Made by a program: the position numbers and the translations under genes
The notes under the pieces: model-generated
What the model was told of the DNA's origin: nothing
What the model saw: only the letters and a program-made list of their open reading frames with translations
Database searches by the model: none
Origin: Methylophaga sp.
GTDB taxonomy: Bacteria > Pseudomonadota > Gammaproteobacteria > Nitrosococcales > Methylophagaceae
Length of the DNA stretch: 64,000 nt
Direction of reading: 5' to 3'
Assembly: GCA_002733715.2 (NCBI GenBank)
Contig: NVWQ02000055.1
Location: 99,748-163,747 of the forward strand
Shown here: piece after piece, positions 31,201 through 40,925 of the stretch
How positions within the stretch are numbered: position 1 is the stretch's first letter
Layout: each line of letters starts with the position of its first letter

Positions 31201-33587
31201 CGGCACCGGCTGAAGATGGTTGGCCGGGCAACCCTGATGCATCAGGTGCCTCTGTATTGACAGAAACATCAACATGGGGAGGCGATCCAAAGCCTAATTC
31301 AAATGCAGCCTTTAAAATCGATGATTTGTGGCATGCTGCATATAATAGCCGAGGCAGATATTATAAAGCTGATAACCCCGACGAATTAATTTTACAATTA
31401 AAAGCGGCTATCCTAACGGCACTAGCGGCGTCAGGTTCAGCAAGTGCATTAACAGCGAATGCGACCGTGTTAACGGGGACAACACGGGTATATCAAACGC
31501 TTTTCAAAAGTGATGAGTGGTCAGGCGAGATTAAGGCTTATAGCTTGACAGCTTCAGGTTTAATTAATCCGTCGCCAATATGGACAGCTGAGAACCAAAT
31601 AGCGGCTCCAGGGGCTCGGAAGATTTTTACTTTAGATGCTAGTGGCGCAGGTGCCTCGTTTAGCTGGGCAGCTTTAAGCCCTAGTCAGCAGCTTTTGCTC
31701 AGAACACGTTGGGTACCAAATGTGCTAGAAAATGTAGCATTTGGTCGAGCTCAGTTAGATTATATACGAGGCCAAAGCGATGCACAATTTAGAGACCGAG
31801 CAGGTAAGAAGCTAGGCGATATTGTTCATAGTGAGCCACTATATGTAGGCGGGCCTAATCAGTTTTATCCTGATTCATGGGAAACAGTGAACTACAGTAC
31901 CTTTAGATCGGCTAATAGTGGTCGCACGCCTATGTTATATGTGGGAGCAAACGATGGAATGATGCATGCTTTTGATGCCACAACTGGCGCTGAGAAGTAT
32001 GCTTATATTCCAAGCGTTTTATTACCTGATTTGAATCAATTAAGTCATAAGCCTAGCCCTGGCCAAGATTTTAGCCATCGTTATTATGTAGATGATACGC
32101 CAGTGAGTGGGGATGTGTTCTTTTCAGGTGCGTGGCATACCGTGCTTGTGGGTGGTCTTCGTGCCGGTGGCAAAGGCGTTTACGCTTTAGATATAACAAC
32201 GGTTCCAGGCGGTGCTTCAGAAACGACGATTGCCGGTAATAAGGCGTTATGGGAATTTACTACAGCCAACGATGTTGATATGGGTTACAGTTTTAGTCGA
32301 CCTAGTATTGTCAAATTAAATAATGGCGATTGGGGGGCAATATTTGGTAACGGATATAATAGTGCTAACCATAAAGCTGTACTTTATATTGTTGATATAG
32401 CGGATGGCTCGCTTATTAAGAAATTTGAAATGGGTGTAGGTGATGCTACCAATTCAAATGGCTTGTCAACGCCAACACTTGCCGATACCAATGGTGACAT
32501 GATTGCTGATAGGGTATATGCCGGCGATTTATTGGGCAACGTTTGGACTATCGATATTAGCGATGCAAATGAAGCGAACTGGAAGTTTAGTTATGACATA
32601 CTTGCGGTATCGAATACTGCAGCGGCTAAAACACCGTTGTTTACGGCATCAGATGGTTCGGGTGGAGTACAAGCTATAACGGCGCCAATTGCGCTGAGTC
32701 GTCATCCTTATGGGCCGCTTGCAGGTTATCTCTTAAACTTTGGTACAGGTAAGTATGTAGGATCAACAGATAACAGTGATACCGGTCAGACACTACAATC
32801 AATGTATGGTATCTGGGATTATGGCGTTGCAGGTGTTACAAGGGGAGATTTACTGGAGCAAATTATAGAATCTGATTTATCAGCTTCGGGCACAGATGTA
32901 CGAGTAACGTCTGCAAATGGGCCGGTGAATTGGTTAAATGCAGGCGTTAATGTGGGAGATGTTGGCTGGAAGAGCCAGGTTAATCAAAAAGGCTGGCGAA
33001 TGGATTTAGTCGACACCAGCGCTGCAGGTACACCGCCACCGAATCATGGTGAGCGCATTATTTCAAAAATGGTCATTATTGATGGTGCGATAATTTTCTC
33101 AACTCTATTACCGGCGGCAGATCCCTGTGATGGCGGGGGTAGCGGTTACACTATGGCTTTAATTGCAGCAACGGGTTCTCGTTTTGCGGCATCACCATTT
33201 GATATTAATGGTGACGGTTTATTCTCAACGGCTGATTTTGCTGATGTTGATAATGATGGGACAGCAGATACGGCTATTAGTGGAGTAAAATCAACAGCAG
33301 GTATTCCAAGTATTCCACTAATATTATATAAACCAGGAGGCGGAATGGTTTCTATTTCGGATCATAGCTCTGGTGGTTTAGTTATGGCAGGGCCATCAAC
33401 GGCAGGGACGGCAACATGTGTAGTAAGCGGAGGAGCGGGGAGCTGTACGGTTATACCCGGGCCACCACCGACATGTGTGATGACAGGAGCTGGAACCTGT
33501 ACGATTACCGGTACGATAGATGAAGGAACAGGCCCTTTAAATGGTCTTTCAAGCAAGGGCCGCCAAAGCTGGAGGCAGTTAGAGTAG
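28230..33587 (+). CDS. pilY1: PilY1 type IV pilus tip-associated protein/adhesin
   Basis: 1785 aa, VWA-like NIMFVLDDSGSMDFD, C-terminal propeller (TPMLYVGANDGMMHAFDATTGAEKYAYIPSVLLPDLNQL, HRYYVDDTPVSGDVFF), ending SKGRQSWRQLE. At the end of a minor-pilin operon. Confidence 0.95.
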   Translation: MGNLVLKNKFLALKKQIQQLKASVFLVTAMLFSNSVIAIDIAQSPLFIDHSATPNIMFVLDDSGSMDFDILAVPHWRAQNYDHDVMRYWAQGGWLGWSDMPTGKITDATWRSYTGYCNDRNADGICYNELYLNNDNDRDDSEKTFIAPVVANDDWALVLQHWYFWEFPKGYCQMPSGGGGPALPDAGDWLPSLDKVFAFLTGSKQAHAHSGDFGPGSPHQWNGANHPSNQNTGGAGAYRQEVWVDKGPQRNTWDVDNEYYNNATPKTTCETAGGTWNRDTNYNHRVLHHNGSYTFGGTTTRAAWVNGWTGPAPVINALTGAITANGPLNSNTGDYHNEYLKNYTTATGGRARFDINGDGVGNDTSFREKDEQSNRVVNYRYIQHLTDNTYPRADWHACGNTSNTNYWMATNACASLNSTMPGNYPVASPNSPIDNPSNKVAASIYNKGKTDFVQLGSPATVPRYIRSLDWVGAPRTPNVDVLMPPWAGGTKHAMSKHDPFPLVVDWRVRSADFNVMYYRPNSNYKVWADITEVLPGGCANKFNCARSNPQSGTAGYALTADLARPRAEYGAASAAPVNVQAGFVYEVWVDDAGHLPSRTRPEWIRGDTSCGTTGGYTITASDVAASFGGAGVVDPATGITYGAGQHICFSYLNKDPNGNAGDGEVDLWDSHYRVEVKDSKIVVQKVRRTPHLKGEQLYSATGPGGTPPVYTVGSHFYSSAPTGYAAMKVAMSDTRVLSTTIYTTANYAMISSSALCLKVLGEDPANPGHCRTLAQVKENAANWYQYSRKRSFVAKGAIGLLMAEIPDVNYGLMGTKKHSSDNISSLFRDVFDGNGSGNGDADRNTHNDNIRSALYSYVWPATGTPLRRALERAGEYFAGRGPNLGAGVNNHSISPIIESCQKNYAIMLTDGYWNGSDPIGVSNEDGDAFGAAYNGTLADVAKKYYDEDLRPLLPNEVPTDAFDTNSQQHLTTIGIGFGVSGSLVDDPDPLTAPAEDGWPGNPDASGASVLTETSTWGGDPKPNSNAAFKIDDLWHAAYNSRGRYYKADNPDELILQLKAAILTALAASGSASALTANATVLTGTTRVYQTLFKSDEWSGEIKAYSLTASGLINPSPIWTAENQIAAPGARKIFTLDASGAGASFSWAALSPSQQLLLRTRWVPNVLENVAFGRAQLDYIRGQSDAQFRDRAGKKLGDIVHSEPLYVGGPNQFYPDSWETVNYSTFRSANSGRTPMLYVGANDGMMHAFDATTGAEKYAYIPSVLLPDLNQLSHKPSPGQDFSHRYYVDDTPVSGDVFFSGAWHTVLVGGLRAGGKGVYALDITTVPGGASETTIAGNKALWEFTTANDVDMGYSFSRPSIVKLNNGDWGAIFGNGYNSANHKAVLYIVDIADGSLIKKFEMGVGDATNSNGLSTPTLADTNGDMIADRVYAGDLLGNVWTIDISDANEANWKFSYDILAVSNTAAAKTPLFTASDGSGGVQAITAPIALSRHPYGPLAGYLLNFGTGKYVGSTDNSDTGQTLQSMYGIWDYGVAGVTRGDLLEQIIESDLSASGTDVRVTSANGPVNWLNAGVNVGDVGWKSQVNQKGWRMDLVDTSAAGTPPPNHGERIISKMVIIDGAIIFSTLLPAADPCDGGGSGYTMALIAATGSRFAASPFDINGDGLFSTADFADVDNDGTADTAISGVKSTAGIPSIPLILYKPGGGMVSISDHSSGGLVMAGPSTAGTATCVVSGGAGSCTVIPGPPPTCVMTGAGTCTITGTIDEGTGPLNGLSSKGRQSWRQLE

Positions 33588-33659
33588 AATCAAAGTTCAA
33601 GCAGTGGAGATCTTTTTCTTCACTGCTTGGTTGGTTTCATTATTTATGAGAACAGCATT

Positions 33660-33905
33660 ATGGAAATTCCAGGAATTGCACCATTAAGCGGTCAACCAAC
33701 ATTAACCAACCCGTTAAGTCGGGAACGGTTATTGGAAGGGCGAGTTACTACATCGCAAGGAATTGAAACGTATAATACCGAAGTGATGCGAGAGCAACCA
33801 ACTACAAGAGTGAAGAGTGCTGAAGTTGTAGGGCAAGCCTCTGATAGCACACCGATAGCTTTTGAAGTGAATCATTTTGGCGGCACGATTGATATTATAG
33901 TTTAA
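33660..33905 (+). CDS. Small hypothetical protein
   Basis: 81-aa ORF MEIPGIAPLSGQPTLTNPLSRERLLEGRVTTSQGIETYN..., same strand as and close to the next ORF. No family recognised. Confidence 0.5.
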   Translation: MEIPGIAPLSGQPTLTNPLSRERLLEGRVTTSQGIETYNTEVMREQPTTRVKSAEVVGQASDSTPIAFEVNHFGGTIDIIV

Positions 33906-33920
33906 CCAAAGGTTTGATGT

Positions 33921-34265
33921 ATGACGGCACCTATTATTTCAGATGATCCCCTTTATCGCTTGTTGCGAGAAGGTAAAATGGACGAGTTTAATCAGCGGAT
34001 TGCTGCAGGTGAAAAAGCAGATTTAACATCCTGTGATTTTCGCCATATTAACTTGCAGGGCATCAATGCTGAAGGCTTAGACTTTTCTAATAGCTATTTT
34101 AGGCAAGCAGATTTGCGTGGTGTTGATTTTACGGTGTGTGCGAATTTCAATGGCACCAGCATTCATGGTGCAAAAATTTCTGGTACTTACTTTCCTGCGG
34201 AGCTTCGCGCAGAAGAGCTGTTGCTATCGTTAAATAATGGTACTCGTTTGCGTTATGGTGCTTAG
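33921..34265 (+). CDS. Pentapeptide-repeat protein
   Basis: ADLTSCDFRHINLQGINAEGLDFSNSYFRQADLRGVDFTVCANFNGTSIHGAKISGTYF. Confidence 0.88.
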   Translation: MTAPIISDDPLYRLLREGKMDEFNQRIAAGEKADLTSCDFRHINLQGINAEGLDFSNSYFRQADLRGVDFTVCANFNGTSIHGAKISGTYFPAELRAEELLLSLNNGTRLRYGA

Positions 34266-34280
34266 CTAAGAAAATAGCTT

Positions 34281-34404
34281 CGTCATCCTCGAGATCTTTT
34301 ATCGGGGATCTATTATTCAAACTAACTTCTCGCTAAAAGTATGCGGAAATCTAGCATTTAAAATATGAGCACAAGATCCCGGCTAAAAGCCTACCGGGAT
34401 GACG
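34281..34404. repeat. Nested palindromic element
   Basis: cgtcatcctcgagatcttttatcggggatct ... agatcccggctaaaagcctaccgggatgacg. Confidence 0.75.
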
Positions 34405-34484
34405 AGAAATGAACTCAACTCCGTAGCTTCTATAGTTGCTATGTAAGCAGTAAGTTTGCGGCTTAAGCCGCTCCTACTGGTCTA

Positions 34485-35222
34485 TTACGGAGTTTGGGCT
34501 TCTTTTTTTTGAGGTAAAAAACGGGCACAAAACAATCCCAACTCAAATAACACCCAAACCGGCAAGGCTAACAGTGTTTGTGAAATTATATCGGGCGGCG
34601 TTAGCAGCATACCAATTACAAAGGCGCCAACAATTATGTAGGGGCGTTTTTCAGCTAAACTTTCCACCGTTGATACTCCAGTCCAGATTAATAGCAAAGT
34701 AGCAATAGGCACTTCAAACGCTAATCCGAAAGCAAAAAACAGCTTTAATACAAAATCTAAATAGCTGCTTATATCGGTCATGATGGCTACGCCTTCAGGG
34801 GCCGCTTGGGTGAAGAAGCCAAAAACCAGTGGAAACACGACGTAATAAGCAAAAATAATTCCTAAAAAGAACAGTATTGTGCTGGCAAATAACAATGGGA
34901 AGACCAGTTTACGTTCATTGTCATAGAGGCCGGGGGCGATAAAAGCCCATAGCTGGTATAGCAAAATAGGGATGGCTAATAAAACGGCAAGACTTAGGGT
35001 AAGCTTAAAAGGAATTAAAAACGGTGAGGCAACCTCAGTTGCGATCATGGTGCTTGATTCCGGCAGGTGACGTAAAAGTGGCTCTGCTAGAAAATGGTAT
35101 AAATCATTTGAAAAAGGCAGCAAGCAGGCTGCGAGAATAGCTACGGCTAAAAGTCCACGCAATAAACGATCACGCAACTCGATTAGGTGGGTAATGAGCG
35201 GTTGTTGGTTATCGTTTGTCAT
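34485..35222 (-). CDS. tatC: Sec-independent protein translocase TatC
   Basis: PLITHLIELRDRLLRGLLAVAILAACLLPF, ALVFPLLFASTILFFLGIIFAYYVVFPLVFGFF. Start at MTNDNQQP. Confidence 0.96.
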   Translation of the reverse strand: MTNDNQQPLITHLIELRDRLLRGLLAVAILAACLLPFSNDLYHFLAEPLLRHLPESSTMIATEVASPFLIPFKLTLSLAVLLAIPILLYQLWAFIAPGLYDNERKLVFPLLFASTILFFLGIIFAYYVVFPLVFGFFTQAAPEGVAIMTDISSYLDFVLKLFFAFGLAFEVPIATLLLIWTGVSTVESLAEKRPYIIVGAFVIGMLLTPPDIISQTLLALPVWVLFELGLFCARFLPQKKEAQTP

Positions 35223-35535
35223 TTTTTTCAATGGGGTCAGACTCGATTGATTCTTCGAGTATGTTTTCGCTAGATTTTTTGTCGATAGTTTGAGAATCAA
35301 TCGAGTCTGAGCCCATTGAAACCTCATCTAAATCAATGGTTTTATTTAAGGCTTGTTTGAGCTCTTCAGCACGCAGTTCTTGGGAAATTTCTTTGCGGAC
35401 GGACTGGATTGAGGCATTCGCTCGGCCAATCCACAGCCCTGTAACACGCACCAGTTTAGGTAAGCGCTCGGGTCCGACGACAACCAGAGCAACAACAGCA
35501 ATTATGAATAGCTCCCAGAAACCAATATCAAACAT
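35209..35535 (-). CDS. tatB: Sec-independent protein translocase TatB
   Basis: MFDIGFWELFIIAVVALVVVGPERLPKLVRVTGLWIGR. Confidence 0.96.
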   Translation of the reverse strand: MFDIGFWELFIIAVVALVVVGPERLPKLVRVTGLWIGRANASIQSVRKEISQELRAEELKQALNKTIDLDEVSMGSDSIDSQTIDKKSSENILEESIESDPIEKNDKR

Positions 35536-35621
35536 GGTTCGACAGGGCTCCCCTGAGTATAGTCGAAGGGCTCACCACGAGCGGCAAAGAGTCGATGTAA
35601 ATTATTTTCACTTAGGCTTTG

Positions 35622-35852
35622 CTAGCTTGAATGTTTGTCTTTTTCGCTCTCTTCAACGCGATTAATGACATTATCATTGTCGTCTGACTTAGCTTCAATT
35701 TCGTCCTCTCCCTCACGCATCGATTGCTTGAAGTTTTTAATGGCACTACCGACATCGCCGCCTAAAGAGCGCAATTTTTTTGTACCAAACAATAAAATGA
35801 TAATGGCTAAAACAATTAATAATTGCCAAATACTTATTCCACCGAATCCCAT
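35622..35852 (-). CDS. tatA: Sec-independent protein translocase TatA
   Basis: [46 protein letters not shown]. Confidence 0.95.
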   Translation of the reverse strand: MGFGGISIWQLLIVLAIIILLFGTKKLRSLGGDVGSAIKNFKQSMREGEDEIEAKSDDNDNVINRVEESEKDKHSS

Positions 35853-35877
35853 AATGTTCTCCTAATAATTCAAAACT

Positions 35878-35908
35878 AGATTCCGGCTAAAAGACTGCCG
35901 GAATGACG
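35878..35908. repeat. Short palindromic repeat unit
   Basis: agattccggctaaaagactgccggaatgacg. Confidence 0.65.
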
Positions 35909-35930
35909 TGTTAGTGAAGCTTCAAGTTTT

Positions 35931-36269
35931 CTAATTAAATCCGGGCATGCCTTTGCCGCCCAGAATATGCATATGTAAATGTCCAACTTCTTGGCCGCCG
36001 CCTGGACCGGTGTTGATAATAGTGCGAAAACCGTCATCTAAGCCTTGTGAACGGGCTAGCTCTGGAAGCTTTAGCATCATATGAGTAATGAGTGTTTGAT
36101 GCTCTGGTGTAAGGTTGTCGAGGCTTACAATGTGTATTTTAGGTATAACCAATAAATGCACAGCTGCCTTTGGGCTGATATCCTTAAAAACAAAGATCTG
36201 CTCATCTTCATAGACTTTTGATGACGGAATATCGCCAGCAATAATTTTGCAAAACAAGCAGTCAGACAT
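35931..36269 (-). CDS. HIT family (histidine triad) protein
   Basis: DCLFCKIIAGDIPSSKVYEDEQIFVFKDISPKAAVHLLVIPKIHI...GQEVGHLHMHILGGKGM. Confidence 0.95.
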   Translation of the reverse strand: MSDCLFCKIIAGDIPSSKVYEDEQIFVFKDISPKAAVHLLVIPKIHIVSLDNLTPEHQTLITHMMLKLPELARSQGLDDGFRTIINTGPGGGQEVGHLHMHILGGKGMPGFN

Positions 36270-36586
36270 TATTTGCTCCTATTGGCTTTTTCTTCAAGCC
36301 CAGACAAACCAAAGCGGCGATCAAGCTCATCAAGAATCGTTTGTGGCTTAATATCATTATGCGCCAATAGTACAAGACTATGAAACCATAAATCTGCGGT
36401 TTCATAGATGATCTCTTCGCGATTACCGCCTTTGCCTGCGATAACGGTCTCTATCGCCTCTTCACCCAGTTTTTTTAGGATCTTATTTGTACCGCCATGA
36501 TAAAGGCTTGCAACATAAGAGTCTTCAGGATCAGCTTGTTTTCGTTCTTCAATAATTTCAGCAAGTCGGCTTAATACGTCACTCAT
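36269..36586 (-). CDS. hisE: Phosphoribosyl-ATP pyrophosphatase
   Basis: [47 protein letters not shown]. Confidence 0.95.
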   Translation of the reverse strand: MSDVLSRLAEIIEERKQADPEDSYVASLYHGGTNKILKKLGEEAIETVIAGKGGNREEIIYETADLWFHSLVLLAHNDIKPQTILDELDRRFGLSGLEEKANRSK

Positions 36587-36967
36587 TTATTTGTATATCT
36601 CTTTTGGGTCTTTTAATACGGGCTCAATTCTTTGCCATTGTCCATCAACAAGTTTTTTGTAGAAACAATGATGACGACCAGTATGACAGGCAATGCCCCC
36701 CATTTGTTCGACTTCTATCAATATTGCATCATAATCACAGTCTAAGCGAATAGATTTTACCAGCTGTTGATTGCCAGACTGCTCGCCTTTATGCCAGATT
36801 TTTTGGCGCGATCGTGACCAATAAACAGCGTGGCCAGTTTCTAGGGTAAGTCTCAAGGCTTCTCTGTTCATCCAGGCTAAAGTGAGCACTTGCTTCGACG
36901 CATGCTCTTGTGTGATAACGGGAGCAAGGCCATTATCATCCCATTTAACCTGATCTAGCCAGTCCAT
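36587..36967 (-). CDS. hisI: Phosphoribosyl-AMP cyclohydrolase
   Basis: [53 protein letters not shown]...[11 protein letters not shown]. Confidence 0.96.
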   Translation of the reverse strand: MDWLDQVKWDDNGLAPVITQEHASKQVLTLAWMNREALRLTLETGHAVYWSRSRQKIWHKGEQSGNQQLVKSIRLDCDYDAILIEVEQMGGIACHTGRHHCFYKKLVDGQWQRIEPVLKDPKEIYK

Positions 36968-37740
36968 TACAGTCGAACCTCAATACCTTGGCTTGCCATT
37001 TGTCGTTTGGCTTCTTCAACCGTGTGTTCACCAAAATGAAAGATGCTAGCGGCGAGCACAGCATCGGCGCGGCCTATTTTTACACCATCCGTTAAATCTT
37101 GCAGTTTACCAACGCCACCTGATGCAATAACTGGAACAGTAACAGCATCACTCACTGCGCGAGTTAGCTCTAGATCAAAGCCGGATTTGGTGCCGTCTTT
37201 ATCCATACTGGTGAGTAATAATTCACCCGCACCGAAATCAACCATTTTTTTTGCCCATTCTATAGCATCAATTCCTGTGGGTTTACGGCCACCATGAGTA
37301 AAGATTTCCCAGCGTTTGGGCTCGCCTTCGGCTGAAACACATTTAGCATCAATGGCAACAACAATGCATTGTGAGCCAAATTTTTCGGTGGCCTCACGTA
37401 CAAATTCGGGGTTGGCGACAGCGGCCGAGTTGATGCCCACTTTATCTGCACCGGCATTAAGCATGCGACGAACATCTTCAACGGTGCGAATACCTCCACC
37501 GACGGTTAAAGGGATAAATACTTGGCTAGCGACAGCTTCAACGAGGTGTTCCATGGTGTCACGGTTATCATGCGTTGCGCGAATATCTAAAAAAGTAATT
37601 TCATCGGCACCTTGTTCATTATAGCGTTTGGCGACTTCAACGGGATCGCCAGCATCACGAATATCGACAAATTGCACACCTTTCACCACGCGGCCATTGT
37701 CAACGTCGAGGCAAGGAATAATGCGTTTGGCCAAGCCCAT
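36967..37740 (-). CDS. hisF: Imidazole glycerol phosphate synthase cyclase subunit
   Basis: [53 protein letters not shown]. Confidence 0.97.
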   Translation of the reverse strand: MGLAKRIIPCLDVDNGRVVKGVQFVDIRDAGDPVEVAKRYNEQGADEITFLDIRATHDNRDTMEHLVEAVASQVFIPLTVGGGIRTVEDVRRMLNAGADKVGINSAAVANPEFVREATEKFGSQCIVVAIDAKCVSAEGEPKRWEIFTHGGRKPTGIDAIEWAKKMVDFGAGELLLTSMDKDGTKSGFDLELTRAVSDAVTVPVIASGGVGKLQDLTDGVKIGRADAVLAASIFHFGEHTVEEAKRQMASQGIEVRL

Positions 37741-38493
37741 TTAGTTATAATCCTGTGGTGGATTAAGGCGATCGGCAAGCGCCTGACCTTCGGCCAAGTC
37801 AATGGTGCCTTCATAAATTGCACGGCCGACAATGGCGCCCATCACGCCTTCACTTTCATAGTGGCACAGGGCTTTAATATCATTGTTATCGGTTACGCCA
37901 CCTGAGGCGATGACGGGAATATTAATTGCGCGAGCCAAATCACGAGTTGATTCTAAATTTACGCCTTGCATCATGCCGTCTCGGCTAATATCGGTATAAA
38001 TAATAGCTTCAACACCGTCTTGTTCAAAGTGTTTTGCCATATCGGTTACATCGTGATGGGACAGCTTTGACCAGCCATCAATAGCTACTTTGCCATCTTT
38101 AGCATCTAAGCCCACAATAATGTGGCCGGGGAATTCAGCACAAACATCACCAACAAAATGCGGAGCATTAACGGCTTTAGTGCCAATAATAACGTAACGA
38201 ACACCGGCTTCTAAATAGGTTTGAATGGTATCTTCATCACGAATACCTCCACCGATTTGTACATCAAGATCAGGAAATTCTTTGCAGATATCATGGATAA
38301 TACTGGCATTGACGGGCTTGCCGGCAAATGCGCCATCGAGATCAACCATATGTAAGCGTTTTGCACCTGCGTCAACCCATTTGCGGGCGACAGCAATGGG
38401 ATCTTCTGAAAAGATCGTGTTGTCATCCATGCGCCCCTGACGCAAGCGGACACAGTGACCTTCTTTTAGATCAATGGCGGGGATTAACAACAT
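37741..38493 (-). CDS. hisA: ProFAR isomerase
   Basis: [58 protein letters not shown]. Confidence 0.97.
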   Translation of the reverse strand: MLLIPAIDLKEGHCVRLRQGRMDDNTIFSEDPIAVARKWVDAGAKRLHMVDLDGAFAGKPVNASIIHDICKEFPDLDVQIGGGIRDEDTIQTYLEAGVRYVIIGTKAVNAPHFVGDVCAEFPGHIIVGLDAKDGKVAIDGWSKLSHHDVTDMAKHFEQDGVEAIIYTDISRDGMMQGVNLESTRDLARAINIPVIASGGVTDNNDIKALCHYESEGVMGAIVGRAIYEGTIDLAEGQALADRLNPPQDYN

Positions 38494-38518
38494 AATAATT
38501 CTCCATTTTTAGCATAAT

Positions 38519-39151
38519 TCATGGTTGACCGTCCCAGTTCACAAAGTTTTTTAATAATTGTAGACCGGCATGATGACTTTTTTCCGGGTGAAATTGCACA
38601 GCAAAGATATTGTCTTTGTAGAGTGCAGAAGTAAATTTAGCAGGATACTCCGTAGTTGCCGCAATCACTTTGTCATCATTAGGTTTAACATAATAACTGT
38701 GCACAAAATAAAAGCGACTATCTAGTTCAATGTTTTTCCATAATGGATGTGAAATTGTTTGATGAACTTGATTCCAGCCCATATGAGGCACTTTTAAATG
38801 AGGCGCGGCATTCATATCAAAATGATGAACATGGCCCGCAAACAGATTTAAACCATCAACGCCGCCATTTTCATCGCTGTGCGTCATTAATAACTGCATG
38901 CCAATACAAATACCTAAAAAAGGTTTCTCTGCAGCTACTTGCCGGATAACGTCGGTTAACCCAAGACGTTGGACTTCGGCAAGACAAGAGCGGATAGCAC
39001 CTTGGCCGGGGAAAACAACATGGCTGGCGCTTAGAATGCGCTCAGGATCGGATGTTACTTCAACAGGCACACCGTTTGAAACGGTTTCCAATGCTTTTGA
39101 GACAGAGCGTAAATTGCCCATGCCATAATCAATGACGGCGATGTGTTGCAT
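38519..39151 (-). CDS. hisH: Imidazole glycerol phosphate synthase glutaminase subunit
   Basis: IAVIDYGMGNLRSVSKALE, KPFLGICIGMQLLMTHSDENG, FAVQFHPEKSHHAGLQLLKNF. Confidence 0.97.
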   Translation of the reverse strand: MQHIAVIDYGMGNLRSVSKALETVSNGVPVEVTSDPERILSASHVVFPGQGAIRSCLAEVQRLGLTDVIRQVAAEKPFLGICIGMQLLMTHSDENGGVDGLNLFAGHVHHFDMNAAPHLKVPHMGWNQVHQTISHPLWKNIELDSRFYFVHSYYVKPNDDKVIAATTEYPAKFTSALYKDNIFAVQFHPEKSHHAGLQLLKNFVNWDGQP

Positions 39152-39167
39152 AAGAATTTCTAAGCTT

Positions 39168-39761
39168 TTAAAGCGAGCCTTTAGTTGAAGGTAATTGTTC
39201 TAGCGCACGTGGATCAAGTGTAACGGCCATTCGCAAAGCGCGGCCAAACGCTTTAAAGATCGTTTCTGCAATGTGATGCGCGTTGCGGCCTTTTATTGAA
39301 TCGATATGCAAGGTCATTCCAGCGTGATTAACTAAGCCTTGGAAGAACTCATAAAACAAGTCGACATCAAACTCACCGATCTTGTCGCGAGTGAAAGTAA
39401 CGTCAAATTCGATACCTGGGCGACCGGATAAATCTAGTACCACGCGCGACAAAGCTTCATCTAGCGGAATATAAGCGTGACCATAGCGGATAATGCCTTT
39501 TTTATCACCTAATGCTTTTTTAAGTGCTTGCCCAATGGTAATGCCAGTATCTTCAACGGTGTGGTGGGCATCAATATGTAAGTCACCTTTTGCTTTTACA
39601 TCTAGATCAAACAATCCGTGACGGGCTATTTGCTCCATCATGTGGTCGAGAAAGGGCACGCCGGTTTCAGCTTTAAACTGACCGCTGCCATCAAGGTTTA
39701 TGGTCACCTCAATTTGAGTTTCAAGTGTGTTGCGCGAGACCGAAGCGATGCGAGAAGCCAT
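39168..39761 (-). CDS. hisB: Imidazoleglycerol-phosphate dehydratase
   Basis: [65 protein letters not shown]. Start moved to [12 protein letters not shown] because the upstream extension runs toward a repeat. Confidence 0.96.
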   Translation of the reverse strand: MASRIASVSRNTLETQIEVTINLDGSGQFKAETGVPFLDHMMEQIARHGLFDLDVKAKGDLHIDAHHTVEDTGITIGQALKKALGDKKGIIRYGHAYIPLDEALSRVVLDLSGRPGIEFDVTFTRDKIGEFDVDLFYEFFQGLVNHAGMTLHIDSIKGRNAHHIAETIFKAFGRALRMAVTLDPRALEQLPSTKGSL

Positions 39762-39815
39762 GACGTTTCCAAAATGTTCAGAATAAAACAGCATAATAAC
39801 TGTTTCAGGGTCAGG

Positions 39816-39986
39816 TATACACCTATAATCATTCAATTTGTGCATTTTCACTCCTCTGTCACTCCGGTATGTTACCCAGTCGAGCTGAGCACAAGCTTAA
39901 TCCGGAGTCTTGTTTGTGCAGAGATCCCGGCTAAAAGCCTGCCGGGATGACAAGGATTTTTTTGCAAATTGAAGTATCACGAGTAT
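39816..39986. repeat. Full-length nested palindromic element
   Basis: ggtatacacctataatcattcaatttgtgca...gagatcccggctaaaagcctgccgggatgacaagg...tttgcaaattgaagtatcacgagtata. Confidence 0.65.
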
Positions 39987-39997
39987 AGTAATAGATT

Positions 39998-40747
39998 ATG
40001 ATTCAAGCGACCAATGTAACCCCCTTATTTAACGATCTTGCGAAGATCGAACATGATCGTAATGTGGCTTGTCATGCCTGCTCTCTTTATAGTTTATGTT
40101 TGCCTTTGGGTTTGAATAATAATGACCTTATACGGTTAGATAGTATTATCGAGCGCAGTCAAAATTATAAACGTGGTTACGCGTTGTTTACCTCGGATCA
40201 GCCTTTTAAATCCTTATTTGTTGTGCGCTCCGGCTCGTTTAAAACCACTATTTCAGCTACGGATGGACGAGATCAGGTCACGGGCTTTTATTTCCCAGGT
40301 GAATTTATTGCGCTTGATGCTATACACCAGCAAAACTATCAATCAAATGCAAAAGCATTGGAAAGTAGCAGTGTGTGCGAATTGCCTTTTCAGAATATGG
40401 AAGAAATTGGTAAGGGTATGCCGCAGTTACAAATACAAATGCTAACGCGCTTGAGCAAAGAGCTGGCCGGCGATAAAACCTTCATGTTGTTATTGGGCAA
40501 AAAAACAGCAGATGAAAAACTAGCAACATTTTTATTATCGCTGTCTAAGCGCTTCCAAGACCGTGGTTTTTCCGCTACGAACTTTCAGCTTAGTATGTCG
40601 CGTAGTGATATTGCAAATCATCTCGGATTAGCGGTGGAAACGGTTAGTCGGCTGTTTTCACGGTTTCAAGAAGAAGGGTTGATTTCTATTGCGGGGAAAG
40701 CGCTCTCAGTACAAGATATTGAAAAACTCAAACAATTATGTGGTTAA
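39998..40747 (+). CDS. fnr: FNR/Anr-type Crp-family regulator
   Basis: N-terminal C-x2-C-x5-C (VACHACSLYSLCLPLG) plus internal Cys (SSSVCELPF) as in FNR. HTH SMSRSDIANHLGLAVETVSRLFSRFQEEGLI. Confidence 0.94.
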   Translation: MIQATNVTPLFNDLAKIEHDRNVACHACSLYSLCLPLGLNNNDLIRLDSIIERSQNYKRGYALFTSDQPFKSLFVVRSGSFKTTISATDGRDQVTGFYFPGEFIALDAIHQQNYQSNAKALESSSVCELPFQNMEEIGKGMPQLQIQMLTRLSKELAGDKTFMLLLGKKTADEKLATFLLSLSKRFQDRGFSATNFQLSMSRSDIANHLGLAVETVSRLFSRFQEEGLISIAGKALSVQDIEKLKQLCG

Positions 40748-40843
40748 AAAACCACAAAAAGACCATTGATATAGCTAAAAACCAATACGCCCCTATCTTT
40801 TCTTGCTGAAATAGCTAAAAAAAAACGATAATGACCACACAAA

Positions 40844-40857
40844 TTGACATGGATCAT
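40844..40857. promoter_or_regulatory. Candidate FNR box upstream of ompW
   Basis: ttgac-atgg-atcat against consensus TTGAT-N4-ATCAA (8/10 half-site positions). A TATGAT -10-like hexamer lies at 40879-40884. Confidence 0.6.
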
Positions 40858-40925
40858 GGAAAAGCTTGTATAAGCTCGTATGATCACCCCACACAGATTT
40901 TTAAGTATTTATTCAGGAGAATAAA

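Noticed and set aside
35535-35590. ggttcgacagggctcccctgagtatagtcgaagggctcacc between tatB and tatA as a regulatory element
   Set aside because: Looks like a generic dispersed intergenic repeat; only one copy noticed here, no evidence of function.
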